Below are positions 1 through 10,193 of a DNA stretch of 20,000 nt, piece after piece; within the stretch, counting starts at the first letter, position 1, and the number at the start of each line of letters is the position of its first letter. The DNA is from Anaeromyces robustus. Lineage: Eukaryota; Neocallimastigomycota; Neocallimastigomycetes; Neocallimastigales; Neocallimastigaceae. Under the pieces are notes generated by a model. It saw only the letters and a list, made by a program, of their open reading frames with translations. It did not search any database and was not told the origin of the DNA. The stretch covers positions 20,001-40,000 of the forward strand of contig MCFG01000290.1 of the NCBI GenBank assembly GCA_002104895.1. Direction: 5' to 3'. Made by a program: the position numbers and the translations under genes.

Positions 1-141
1 TTTTTTTTTTTTTTTTTTTTTTTTGATTTTGTTTTATGATTTTACTGTTGTTATTTAGTTTAATTATTTTTTCAATTATTTAATATTTATATTATTATTA
101 AATAATAAAAAAAATTATTGCGATATTTAAAATTATGTTGC

Positions 142-1992
142 TTATTTGAAGAATTTTCTACCCTTCTTTTCTGGAGTACCTGGTCTTCCACCTCTTTCAG
201 CTTGACGTCTTCTTTCTTGTAAATTAATTCTATCCATTTCTAATTTTTCTTTCATTTCTTTATATTTAGCTAATAACTATTGATTTATAAATTATATAAG
301 TATTATATAAATATATAATAATTTGTAATTATTAATAAATAAAACAATATATATATATTGTTGATTATTATTTTGTTATTATTATTTTGTTATTATTATT
401 ATTATTAATTTTATTATTTACATCGTCTTCAGATTGCTTTAACTTTGTTTCTTTTTCATGAACCTTTTGGTCGAAGACAGCCTTCATTTCAGCTTCCATC
501 TTTTTCATCTTTAATTCATGCTTTCTTCTTTCTTCATCAAGTTGTGATAAAGGACTAAATATATATAAGTATTAAATTATAAATTAAATTATTTTTAATA
601 TAATAATGAATTATTGAAATTTATTATTTCTTATTATTGCATTATTAATCTAATTTATAAATTTATAATTATAAAATTACTTTAAAGTATCGTTAGAGTT
701 AGCAACTTCAGAAGAAATTAATTTTTGGGAACGGTATTTTTCATATAAAACTTCATTAGTGTATTCCTTTAATTCTTCCATATGGGTTCTTTATACATAC
801 AAAATAAAAAAAACATATTTTATTATTATTATTCATATAATAAAAATATTTTATTATTAATTATTGACTAATTATCGTTTTTTTTATTTTTTATTTTTTT
901 TACCTAATAAGCATTTGACGAAGTTTTACGAAATCACAATGTTCTGGGTTATCAACTTCAATAATACCCCATGGGTATTTTCTACCACGAACATTCTTGT
1001 TACCAACCTTAAATGGTTTATCACTACCAACAACACAGAATGGCATAGATAACTATACGTTTAAAATGTTTATTTGATAATATATAATTATAGAGTTATT
1101 ATCAAAGTTCTGTTAATATATATATATATTTTTTAAAAAAAAAAAATTATATTATTTATATGAAATTTACAATTATATCTTTATTTTCTTGAATAGTTTC
1201 AGCATCATCATTATCATAAATTGGTGGTTGGTAGATTTGAATATTATGATAAGCAATATCTTCTAAAATCTATTATATAAAATGATAAAAATAAATATAT
1301 TTCTTCAAATAAAAAAAAAAGAAAAAATATATTTTTTTTTTTTAAATTTATATATATTAATACATACTCTAGACTTAAAAGACTTAATTTCTTCATCACT
1401 TAAAATATCAGACTTAGCAATGACTGGAATAAGATTAACACGGTGATGTAATCTAGTCATGAATTCGATATCAATTGGTCTTAAACTATATTTATCATAA
1501 TACATAAATATAATAAATATAATTAGGTTAAAAATTGCTTTTAATAAATATTAAAAACTTTTAAAAAATTCTTTTATCATTATTAAAAAAAATTATTAAT
1601 TTTACCTATGACCAGTTGGTGGAATGAAGTAAACACAAGCATGAACACGTGTATCAATAAGTCTCTTTCTGTTAACACGATTTTCTTGTTCAAGATAAGC
1701 ATCAAAACGAGCTTCAATGTTTTCTAAAATTGGTTGCCAACTGTTTTCATTGTTAATATAATCACCAAAACCTGGAGTATCAATAATAGTTAACTTTAAT
1801 TTAACACCATTTTCTTCGATATCTATAATTTAAATTTTACATATTTTTTTTTTTAAAAAAATATTTTTATAACATTTATCGTATGATATGAAAATAATTA
1901 AATGTTAATATAAATTGAAAAAAAAATTAATAAAATAAGAAAAGACAAATATTTATTAAATTTATATTTTTTATCTCTATTTATTATTATTT

Positions 1993-2032
<40 letters not shown>

Positions 2033-2729
2033 TTTCTATATTTATTTTATATATTACCAGCAGTAATAGTTTGAATATCAACAGTTTTTGGAGTTTCATT
2101 AGTTGGTTCTTTTGGTTCTTTGTTTGGGTAAATAGAGGTATTGAAAAGAGTATTAATTAAGGTAGATTTACCTAAACCAGATTCACCTGAATTTATTTTA
2201 AAAAGTTTAAATTATAAAATTAATATAATCATTGTTTATCCTATATTATTATTATAAAAATACTCTTTTATTTTATTATTAACATACCAACAACCATAAC
2301 AGTGAATTGGAAACCTTTCTTAATAGACTTGTTATGAACTTGTCTTGGTAAATTGGAAAAACCAACAAAACCTTTAAGTTGTCTTGGAGTTATAGTTTGA
2401 TCAATCTTTTTGGAGAAAAGAAATATAAATATTAAATTAAATATAAATATTAAATAAAAAAAAGAATTAATTTTAATATATTTTTATTAAACATTTTAAT
2501 TATTATTTTCACATTTTATTAATTTTTATTTATAATATAAAATATTAAGCTTAAATATAAATAATATATTATTGTATAATATAGGTTTATTATGATTATT
2601 TTATTTCTATATCATGAATATTATAATATTATTTATTATAATATATATTAAATTTTATATATATCATTAATAATTAATATCATGTTTTAAATAATAATAA
2701 AAAAATACTTACAATTTGAACTGGAGTAT
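142..2729 (-). CDS. Septin GTPase, Cdc3/Spn1/AspB-like, multi-exon, first exon unresolved
   Basis: Septins are filament-forming GTPases of the fungal cytoskeleton that act at septa, bud necks and growing tips. Reading the minus strand, I recover exons (window coordinates) 2713-2729, 2288-2405, 2058-2186, 1606-1822, 1368-1485, 1171-1269, 904-1052, 681-788, 422-554 and 142-276. All junctions are GT..AG and phase-consistent, giving about 407 residues ending in TAA at 142-144. Seen in order: the polybasic-region stretch [10 protein letters not shown], the G1 P-loop GESGLGKST, the G3 motif DTPGFGD, PPTGHSLRP, the G4 motif AKSD (Ser where Ala is usual), then [20 protein letters not shown] of the septin unique region, and a charged coiled coil with KMKKMEAEM. 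The C-terminus ends [15 protein letters not shown]. The length and the KMEAEM coiled coil fit the Cdc3/Spn1/AspB class (family knowledge from memory; orthology inferred). The intron after exon 2288-2405 splits the first P-loop glycine codon. The 5' coding exon is not settled; see the findings. Confidence 0.93.
1996..2035. repeat. (TTTA)n microsatellite inside a septin intron
   Basis: About ten TTTA units lie within the septin intron at 1823-2057, near its 5' splice site on the minus strand. This explains why that intron (235 bp) is longer than its 98-145 bp neighbours. Length polymorphism between strains is likely. Confidence 0.9.
2406..2712 (-). other. Longest septin intron
   Basis: This 307 bp intron has a GTAAGT 5' splice site at its upper end and an AAAAAG acceptor at its lower end. 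It separates a very short 5' exon (17 or 20 nt) from the exon encoding [10 protein letters not shown]. It is nearly pure A/T with no other content I can see. Confidence 0.7.
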
Positions 2730-2938
2730 CTGCTTAATATTTAAAACAATTAATTTTTTTATTCATTATTTTTTAAAATGTTTTTATTTTAATATAAAGA
2801 AAGATACAAAATAATGTAAATAAATATTATAATTATAAATATATATTATATTAAATAAAACAAATATATCACTATAATAATCCTTTGGAATATTTATTTT
2901 TTTTTACTTATTTTCCTCCATTATGTTTATTTAATGAT

Positions 2939-2940
2939 AT

Positions 2941-2971
<31 letters not shown>

Positions 2972-2972
2972 T
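2939..2972. repeat. (TTTA)n microsatellite
   Basis: About eight tetranucleotide units lie just upstream of the recovered septin exons. About 70 bp further on, the complementary run AAATAAAT... begins at 3040, so the two could pair as a long A/T stem around 2973-3039. Confidence 0.85.
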
Positions 2973-3371
2973 ATACAAGAATTTTATATAAAATATTTAT
3001 TATTTTTATATATATAAGACTTATCAACTCTCCATCTTTTTAAATAAATAAATAAATAAACAAATAAACAAAATTTTTCATTAAATTTTGAATTTATAGA
3101 GGCTATTTATTTTTATTATTTTTTATTATTTTGTTAAGTAAATATTTTTTTTGTCATTTATTTTGTTCATTATTTATTATTTTTTTTATTTATTATTCAT
3201 TTATAATTAATTTTTGAAATGTATGTTTGTTTATTCCATAATGATTTACCAATGTTTTTATTTTTCAATAAATTAATAATTATTATAAACTTTCCAAATT
3301 TCTTCTTAAAACGATAATAAGATTTTATAAATTATCGATAAACCCATAAGTATACTTTAAACTATAATTTT

Positions 3372-3478
3372 TGTTTACATTTGTTATTTAAAAATATGGT
3401 TTGTTTACATTTTACTATAGTATGAATTTACTGTTTTTAAATTTATTTTATTTATTTATTTATTTATTTTTTGTTTAC
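3372..3478. promoter_or_regulatory. Three TGTTTAC forkhead-like motifs upstream of the septin
   Basis: TGTTTAC occurs at 3372-3378, 3402-3408 and 3472-3478. The first two sit in a longer direct repeat, TTTGTTTACATTT, spaced exactly 30 bp apart. TGTTTAC is the core forkhead-factor site. Forkhead factors drive cell-cycle genes in yeasts, which would suit a septin. The sites lie about 650-750 bp beyond the outermost recovered septin exon. T-rich DNA makes partial matches common, so this is tentative. Confidence 0.25.
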
Positions 3479-4691
3479 TTGTATATATATAATTTTTAAA
3501 ACTGTATAGAAAATATTATTGATTAAAAATTTGATTTCTTTTTTCTTTTTGCATTATCCTTATTAAATGAATCTAAATACCAATAGGATTATATTTATAT
3601 TTGTATGTAAATATAAAAGTTAATTCTTTATTTGAAATAAAAATTCTTACCCATTATTAAATATTAAATATATATTAAAAATTATTAAAAAAAGAATTCT
3701 ATATGGTTTATTTATATTGAATTATATAAACTGTAAAATTCTATAATAATGTGTATAAAATAAATATCCCGTCTATATATAATTGATTGAAGATTGTTTA
3801 TTATATAATTTCACTTTTTTTTCTTTATATTATTTAAAAAAAAATTTGAAAATAAAATTTTATTATTATTTAACATATTAAATGATTATTATTTTATTAT
3901 AATATATTTTTCAATATATTATATATTATTTTATTAAGAATCAATATTAATATAATATATTATATAATATATGTATAATTATACCTACTTTTTAATCAAA
4001 GAATGTATATATAATTATAAATATAAATATAAATAATAATAATAATAATAAATCATCAAAAAAAAAATAATTATATATTATTATATATTATGTTATAATA
4101 TAATAAATTAAATTATAATATATATGATTATTACACTAAAAAACACCACGCCAAAAAAAAAAAATAATTTATACAAAATAAAATAAAATCTATTTTCAAT
4201 ATTATTATCACATATTAATAATTATAATCGAATATATATGAATTAATGTGTTAGAATAAATGTAATCATATATTATTTAATAATTTAAATAAAAAACATA
4301 AAAAAAATTCATATTACGTATATTAAATACATTAACAATAATGTATTACATATTCTATATATGTTTTATATAATATTACATTTTGTGGCTGCCTATAAAT
4401 TAAATATATTTTGACCCAATCAAGATATATATTATTATATGTATTATATGTATATATACATATATAAAATATATAATGATTATTATATTATATTACATAT
4501 AATATAATATAGTATATTATATATTTGTAGTATTAAAAATACAATATTCCTACTATTTACTATAAAACAGTAATAATAATAATAATACTAATAATAATTA
4601 ATAATTAATTATAATATGATAATAATATCAATAAATAATTAATAAATAATATGTAATGGTAATTATAAATATATAATTTATTCTACATGTG

Positions 4692-4723
4692 TTACGGTCA
4701 ATTTAATAAAAAAATGACCGTAA
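4692..4723. other. Perfect 9-bp inverted repeat with GC pairs
   Basis: TTACGGTCA (4692-4700) pairs perfectly with TGACCGTAA (4715-4723) around a 14-base A/T loop. It has four G/C pairs in a region otherwise nearly free of G and C, so chance is less likely than for the many A/T-only palindromes nearby. It could be a binding site for a dimeric factor, a hairpin or a MITE remnant; I cannot tell which. Confidence 0.5.
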
Positions 4724-5276
4724 GATATCAACTTTATATAGTTTATGATTTCTACTATTTTATGGTAAATAAGAAAAATATTTTATGATATGATGGTAAC
4801 ATTTGAGTCATTTTATGCATAGATTCTTAAAACATAGTAATAAAATTAATATTATCGTTATTTATTTTAAAAAAAAAAGATATAGAATAATACTTAAATT
4901 ATTAAAATAATAAATTCTATTATATATTTATATAAATACATGTACTCCACCTTTTGAAAAGAATTTATCTTCAATTAAAAGGTATAGATTTCAATAAAAA
5001 ATATTAATATAAAGAAAAATATATAAATTATGAGATAATTATGAGAAATAACAAATATAAAATTCAGAGATTAGTTGAAATAACATATATATTAAAGATA
5101 TTTCAAAAAAAAATATTTCTAGTGAATTATCATCTTTCTTTGAACTAATTATTTTTAAAAAATAAAAAAAATAATTTAATTGATATAATGTTACACAAGC
5201 TATTACATGTAAATGTATACAATATCATAAATGTACATTACAAATATAAAATATATTAAAAATAAATAGTAAGAAA

Positions 5277-5375
5277 ATGGTTTCTCAATTAAAATTATAT
5301 TTTCTTTTTATAATGGATGCTACTTACTTAACAACAGTTGATAATGAAATAACGATAGAAATGCTATTTCTATAA
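5277..5375 (+). CDS. Doubtful 32-residue ORF
   Basis: An ATG at 5277 opens a 32-codon frame with a hydrophobic start (MVSQLKLYFLFI) and then a mixed-composition stretch, MDATYLTTVDNEITIEML, before TAA at 5373-5375. It is more protein-like in residue mix than the surrounding A/T, which otherwise encodes only I/N/K/Y/L/F. I recognise no family. It could be a chance ORF, an exon or a gene relic. There is no supporting promoter or splice context. Confidence 0.12.
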   Translation: MVSQLKLYFLFIMDATYLTTVDNEITIEMLFL

Positions 5376-6491
5376 AATTTTAATTTCCTTATTTTAAAAT
5401 TTTAATGAGAAAAAAAAAATAAAATAAAAAAATTATTTTAGATATTTATTAAATATTACTTTTATATAATTATAATAAAATGTTATATTATGGCAGTTAT
5501 TTCATATCTATAAATTATTTAAATCTTATTAATTAATAACATTAATATTAATTAAAATTTTAAAATTGATTATGATTTATTTAATATAATATAATAGGAT
5601 ATATAATATAATATGATATGATAATATTTTAATTAGACAGGATAAAAAATAATTATTTCGTTTTATTCTCTATCAATAATAATTTAATAATAATAATTTG
5701 ATAATATTATTATTATTTAAACTTTTAATAATAAATAATAAATAATTATAATAATAGTAATAGTAAAATATTATTAGTCACAAAAAAAATTTATTACTTA
5801 TTATTATATGTTAAAAAGAATATTCAATTAATTTTTTTTTTTAATATGAAAGGTAATAAAAATTAAAAATTAATAAATTAATGATACAATAATTAAAAAA
5901 AATAAAAAAATAAAAAAAAAATAAATAAATAAAAAATAAAATAAATATAAAAAGAAGTCTTTTTTCTATAAATTATTAATTTCTTTGAAAAATCAAATAT
6001 TAAAAAAAAAAAAACAATTAAAAATTAAATTTTTCTATCTATTATATTTATATATATTATATTTCGATATATATTTTAAATATATATTTTATGTAAATTA
6101 TTTATTCATACCAATTTGCAATTTTTTAACAATATTTAACTAAACGTAAGTTTATATATATATATGTATATAACTATCAAAATCAATATGCACTTTATCA
6201 TTATATATATAAATTGAAATTAAATAAATTATTAATATTGAAATAGAGAAAATATTTTAATTTTCAAGAATATATATTTATTTAATCTTTTTTTTTTTTT
6301 TTATTTTTATTTTTTATTTTTATTTTTATTTTTCATTTTATAATTTTATTTATATTTATATATTTATTTAATTTTTATTTTGGGTAAAACCTATTTCAAT
6401 TTATATAAATTTAGCCCTTTTTTTATTTTTTTTGTCAACATTATTTTATTCATTAAATATTAAAAATAATTTAAAAATAAAGAAATTCAAA

Positions 6492-8999
6492 ATGACAACT
6501 GAAGAAAAAAATAATAATAATACTAATAATAACGAAACTAATAATACTACACCCAATAACAACAATAATAATAATAACACTGTCCAAAATGCAACAACTC
6601 AACCTTCGGCAAGTGATGAAAAACATAATTTGTTAAATGCACCTCCAAAACCACAAGATGAAAATTTAAATTTACCTTCCTATGAAGAAGCTGTAAGTTT
6701 TCAATCATTTGTAAGTAATTTAGAAGGTGATGGTCATAATCCTACTGGAGATTCTTCCTTTTATATTTTACCTCAAAATCAACAACAAAATCCACAACAG
6801 AATCAACATAATCAACCACCTAATCTACAACATAATCAAAAACCATATCCACCACTTAATGCTCAATCTGTACCAACAACAACACAACAATCGAGTCAAG
6901 TTTTAAAAGCTCCAGGAAACCAAACTAAAACTAATTCAACCTATTTACAAACAACCTCTAATAATTCAAATATTTCTTATTTACAAGGACAACCATCTAG
7001 ACCAGTAAACGTTAATGCTTACCCTTCAAGTCCAGTAATGAATCTTAATACTTCATTTACACAACCTTCAAATTCAGGTAGTTCATTTTTACAAGGTCAA
7101 CCATCTAGACCAATAAATGCAAACGATTCATTTGCCCAAGGTCAACAACAACCACCAAATCCAAATGGTTCTTTTGTTCAAAATCAACCAACTCAACCAG
7201 GTCAACCTGGTCAACCACCTGTAACTAATGGTTCATATGTTCAAAATCAACCAGGTCAACCAGGTCAACCACCTGTATCTAATGATTCTTATGTTCAAAA
7301 TCAACCAGGTCAACCTGGTCAACCACCTGTATCTAATGGTTCATATGTTCAAAATCAACCAGGTCAACCAGGTCAACCACCTGTAACTAATGGTTCTTAT
7401 GTTCAAAATCAACCACCAACTCAAGGTAGTGGATATTATCCAAATCAACCCTACTATGGTACAAATATATATCCTACAGCACCATCATCGACTTCACCTA
7501 CTACTACCCCTCCATACGGTATGCCAGTTATGCCAACGATGCCTTATGGTGTACCACCACCAACCTTACCAAAACATCGTTTTGATCCAAATCAACCCGA
7601 ATCAGCTGTAAATTATAATTTCGAAACTTGTTATGATGGTGAATATCCAGATATGAATGGATCTCAACTTATTGGTACTGGTATTATTGGATCAAGAAAA
7701 ACTGAAGTTAAATATTTAGCTCGTATAAATTCCATAAGAAGTAATATTGGTTTAAGTGTTGTAGATATTAGAGGTGCTCGTATTTTTAATGGTGAAACTC
7801 AAATTGTTTTTGATGGAACTATAGGTAAAATTATTTTGGTGGTTCCACTTTATTGTGCATTAACCATTGATGATAGTTATTGTATTGGTGAAGTATTTAC
7901 TCATCGTCCATGTGAGGTATCCATTAATGATGCTATGCAAAAAGGTTTACCTATTATTCGTGTTATGATTAAAAATACAGTAGGGGATATTAATATTATT
8001 GAAAAGGAATATAATGTTAATGTTACCTCTGAAAGTCTTAATAATGAACTTAAACGATTAAGAAAGAATTATTCTAAAAATAATAAAAATAATAATAATA
8101 AACAAAATCAAAATAATATTAATGATGGTAGTGGTGGTACAAAACTTGTTAGTGTAAAAACAATGTTTATGAAAAGTTTTAATAATGCCAAACAACAACT
8201 TTCTGGTAATCCTGGTTCTAAACCTGTAAATACCGCACCTTATCCTTATCCAAATCCTTATTCAAATTCTTATCCAAATCCTTATTCAAATTCTTATCCA
8301 AATCCAAATCCAAATCCTTATCCACAATCAGGAGGTCAACCTTCTTCTACTACCCAATATCCTTATCCAATGCCAACACCTTATGGTGCACCAGTTCAAA
8401 TGCCACAACCTCAACCATATGTTTATGGTACAGTACCACAACCACAATCACAAACAAGTATACCACCTTATGGTAATGCACCCTATCCTTATCAAGGTTA
8501 TCCACCACCAGTACCACAACAACAACAACAACAACAACAACCTTATTATAATAATCCAGTTTATCCACCTTCAGTTTCTAATCCAAATCTTTCTACTTCT
8601 TCTGCAGCTAGTACTGTACCACCAGCTCCAACTTCTTATGGTTCTATGTCAGCACCAAATTCAACAGCAAATCTTTCTTCTTCATCTATTCATTCCTCTA
8701 TAACTACTCCTACAACCGCAGGAGCAAGTACTACCGTAACCACAACATCTTATTTAGCTGGTACCCCAATGGGTGGTGCAATTCCTGCTTCAACAACAAC
8801 AACACCAGCAACAACAACAACAACAGCTCCAACTACTGGAAGTACTACTACAACATCTTATTTATCTGGTACCCCAATGGGTGGTACAGTTCCAACTAAT
8901 AATAAACCAAATTCATCTGGTTCTATCGATTCTACTACCCCTGTATCAACATCATCTTCAACTACTAAACCACTTTACCCTTATCCACCACGTGAATAA
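6492..8999 (+). CDS. Pro/Gln/Asn-rich repeat protein with one LiaF-like beta domain (835 aa)
   Basis: I start at ATG 6492 (context AAAATGAC, A at -3, residues MTTEEKNNNN). An in-frame TTG at 6432 is not a credible start. Layout: Asn/Thr-rich head (about 1-40); LPSYEEA at 61-67, an LPxY-type WW-ligand motif; Gln/Pro-rich region with two LQGQPSRP copies (about 164-220); five 18-residue repeats NGSYVQNQPGQPGQPPV (225-310); PYGMP/PPPTLP linker; compact domain about 374-512; Asn/Lys linker; two YPNPYSNS units; eight Gln (8517-8540); Ser/Thr-rich tail with two copies of TSYLxGTPMGG; C-terminus PPRE. There is no signal peptide or membrane segment, so it is probably intracellular. The folded domain alternates short strands with G turns (NIGLSVVDIRGARIFNGE, then GTIGKIILVVP, then IGEV), which recalls the C-terminal domain of bacterial LiaF/YvqF membrane proteins. 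That match is inferred from pattern memory only. Function unknown. Confidence 0.9.
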   Translation: MTTEEKNNNNTNNNETNNTTPNNNNNNNNTVQNATTQPSASDEKHNLLNAPPKPQDENLNLPSYEEAVSFQSFVSNLEGDGHNPTGDSSFYILPQNQQQNPQQNQHNQPPNLQHNQKPYPPLNAQSVPTTTQQSSQVLKAPGNQTKTNSTYLQTTSNNSNISYLQGQPSRPVNVNAYPSSPVMNLNTSFTQPSNSGSSFLQGQPSRPINANDSFAQGQQQPPNPNGSFVQNQPTQPGQPGQPPVTNGSYVQNQPGQPGQPPVSNDSYVQNQPGQPGQPPVSNGSYVQNQPGQPGQPPVTNGSYVQNQPPTQGSGYYPNQPYYGTNIYPTAPSSTSPTTTPPYGMPVMPTMPYGVPPPTLPKHRFDPNQPESAVNYNFETCYDGEYPDMNGSQLIGTGIIGSRKTEVKYLARINSIRSNIGLSVVDIRGARIFNGETQIVFDGTIGKIILVVPLYCALTIDDSYCIGEVFTHRPCEVSINDAMQKGLPIIRVMIKNTVGDINIIEKEYNVNVTSESLNNELKRLRKNYSKNNKNNNNKQNQNNINDGSGGTKLVSVKTMFMKSFNNAKQQLSGNPGSKPVNTAPYPYPNPYSNSYPNPYSNSYPNPNPNPYPQSGGQPSSTTQYPYPMPTPYGAPVQMPQPQPYVYGTVPQPQSQTSIPPYGNAPYPYQGYPPPVPQQQQQQQQPYYNNPVYPPSVSNPNLSTSSAASTVPPAPTSYGSMSAPNSTANLSSSSIHSSITTPTTAGASTTVTTTSYLAGTPMGGAIPASTTTTPATTTTTAPTTGSTTTTSYLSGTPMGGTVPTNNKPNSSGSIDSTTPVSTSSSTTKPLYPYPPRE
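7164..7415 (+). repeat. 54-bp coding tandem repeat (18-residue collagen-like unit)
   Basis: Units start at 7164 (63 bp, with an extra TQP), 7227, 7281, 7335 and 7389 (truncated). Each encodes NGSYVQNQPGQPGQPPV plus one Ser or Thr. Differences are few and often synonymous (cca/cct in the PGQPGQ part, tca/tct for Ser), indicating recent expansion by slippage or unequal exchange. Copy number may vary between alleles. Confidence 0.95.
7611..8027 (+). other. Compact beta-rich domain, LiaF/YvqF C-terminal-like (tentative)
   Basis: Residues 374-512 are the only part of this protein without low complexity. Hydrophobic strands alternate with Gly turns: GTGIIGSR (395-402), NIGLSVVDIRGARIFNGE (418-435), DGTIGKIILVVP (441-452), DDSYCIGEV (460-468), RVMIKN and GDINIIEKEYNV. 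The bacterial family has repeating G-x-x-x-I/L-D-L..A...G...I......G.I.I.VP........G.V, which this resembles closely by eye. No profile search was possible. Confidence 0.4.
8247..8294 (+). repeat. Two 24-bp units encoding YPNPYSNS
   Basis: TATCCAAATCCTTATTCAAA and the following four bases repeat exactly at 8247-8270 and 8271-8294, followed by three NP codon pairs. The surrounding region is PY/NP-rich, typical of disordered, phase-separating or EM-type proline tails. Confidence 0.9.
8742..8885 (+). repeat. Duplicated Ser/Thr tail unit with TTSYLxGTPMGG
   Basis: The 36 bp at 8742-8777 recurs almost unchanged at 8850-8885, 108 bp downstream. The copies encode TTSYLAGTPMGG and TTSYLSGTPMGG, separated by Thr/Pro-rich codons. 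This is a second, independent duplication in the same gene. Confidence 0.9.
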
Positions 9000-9211
9000 A
9001 TTTCCTTTTTAATTTTTTTTTTTTTTTAATTTTTTGTTTTTAATTTAATTCAATTCATTTAATTAAGAAAATAAATATACACATACACACATAAAAAAAA
9101 TGAAATGAAATGAAATAAAAAAAAAAAGGAAAATAATAAAAAGGAAAAAAAAAAAAAAAAAGAAAAGGAAAAAGAAATGATAATGATAATATAATATTTA
9201 ATAATAATAAT

Positions 9212-9244
<33 letters not shown>

Positions 9245-10114
9245 AAGTTAAACCTCTTTTTTTTTTAATATCATTAAAATATATTTATTATATATTTATT
9301 ATCTTTTATTATCATTTATTTTTTTTTTTTTATTCTAATCTTATATATATATTATTATTATTATTTTAAGTAAGCAAGCAAAAAAAAAATATTAAAAGAT
9401 TATAAATAATTTAATATAAATAAAATATTTTTTTTATAAATTAGTATTTTAACGATGTAATCTATAATATTATATTATATAAATATAACTATATTAAATA
9501 TATAATTAAAATTTATTATTAACGAATTTACGAAAAAAAAGAAAAAAAAAGAAAAAAAAAATATTAATTTTTATATCTTATCTATATTATATCATTTGTA
9601 TATTCTTTTATATATATAAATGTATCATATTTTACTTTTAGTTTATTTTTTTTTTTTTTTCTTCTTCTTCTTCTTTTTCTTCTTCTTCTTTATTTTTAAA
9701 TATTTTTATTATCCATAATAATAATAATAGTAACAATAATAAATAATAGTAATAATAATATCATTTTATTAATAAATAAAAAAAAAAATAATAATAATAA
9801 ATACCATTTAATTTATATTATAAAATATATATTTAAATAATAATAACTATATAAAAAAAATTTTTAATATAATATATATAAATAGTAAAAAGATAGTAAA
9901 AATTAATTTAAAAAAATTAGGATGTATATATATAGATATGTATATGTATATATATATAAAAAAAATTAAATAATAAGAAAATTAATTATTATTATTATTA
10001 TTTTTCTTTATATATATATCTATATTATATATCTATATCTATATTCAAAATATTATTTTATTAATTATTGATTTTTAATTAATAAGATAAAAAGAAAAAA
10101 AAAAAAAAAAAGGA
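9000..10114. other. Gene-free A/T desert after the repeat-protein gene
   Basis: The region holds the presumed 3' UTR (possible AATAAA signal at 9070-9075), a pure 28-base A run at 9216-9243, a CTT-rich tract at 9661-9691, TA runs, and a 17-base A run at 10095-10111. I see no ORF or exon with coding character. Confidence 0.75.
9661..9691. repeat. (CTT)n / polypyrimidine tract
   Basis: The tract continues a T run with repeated CTT units, making a strand-asymmetric polypyrimidine block of more than 40 bp with the preceding T run. It is intergenic and of no known role. Confidence 0.8.
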
Positions 10115-10168
10115 ATTAACAATCATAATATTATAATAACATTTTATTTTGAAAAAATAATTGTAACG

Positions 10169-10193
10169 AACTTAGTGAGAAATTCACTAGGTT
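10169..10193. other. Hairpin, 10-bp stem, loop GAAAT
   Basis: AACTTAGTGA (10169-10178) pairs with TCACTAGGTT (10184-10193) with a single G.U wobble and a five-base loop. It lies close to the left edge of the block without homopolymers. Confidence 0.6.

Larger units (their letters stand above)
2730..6491. other. Divergent intergenic region, AT desert
   Basis: This 3.7 kb lies between the 5' ends of the septin (minus) and the proline-rich gene (plus) and must hold both promoters. It consists almost entirely of A/T words, poly(A)/poly(T) and TA runs. Items I could pick out are TTTA microsatellites (2939-2972, 3461-3470), an AAAT/AAAC run (3040-3071), three TGTTTAC motifs (3372-3478), a perfect GC-containing inverted repeat (4692-4723) and a 32-codon ORF (5277-5375). 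I see no convincing additional gene, although short exons of an intron-rich gene could be missed. Confidence 0.7.

Noticed and set aside
864-1052. 62-codon plus-strand ORF
   Set aside because: It is antisense to the septin exon at 904-1052, whose minus-strand translation is a clear septin match.
1305-1505. 66-codon minus-strand ORF taken as a gene by itself
   Set aside because: Its core is the septin exon 1368-1485; both ends run into introns (poly-K/F at the C-terminal end).
6149-6414. 5' UTR intron of the repeat-protein gene (GTAAGT near 6147, TTTAG near 6413)
   Set aside because: Possible, but such GT and AG signals are frequent by chance in this A/T-rich leader and nothing else supports it.
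6432-6491. Upstream extension of the repeat-protein gene by 20 codons
   Set aside because: It starts at TTG and encodes A/T-driven residues. ATG 6492 has good context and begins the Asn/Thr-rich head.
7390-9012. Alternative frames at 7390-7611, 8350-8568 (minus), 8383-8703 and 8773-9012
   Set aside because: They are frame-shifted or antisense shadows of the 6492-8999 gene. Their Q/H/L/V runs come from its CCA/CAA/ACA repeats.
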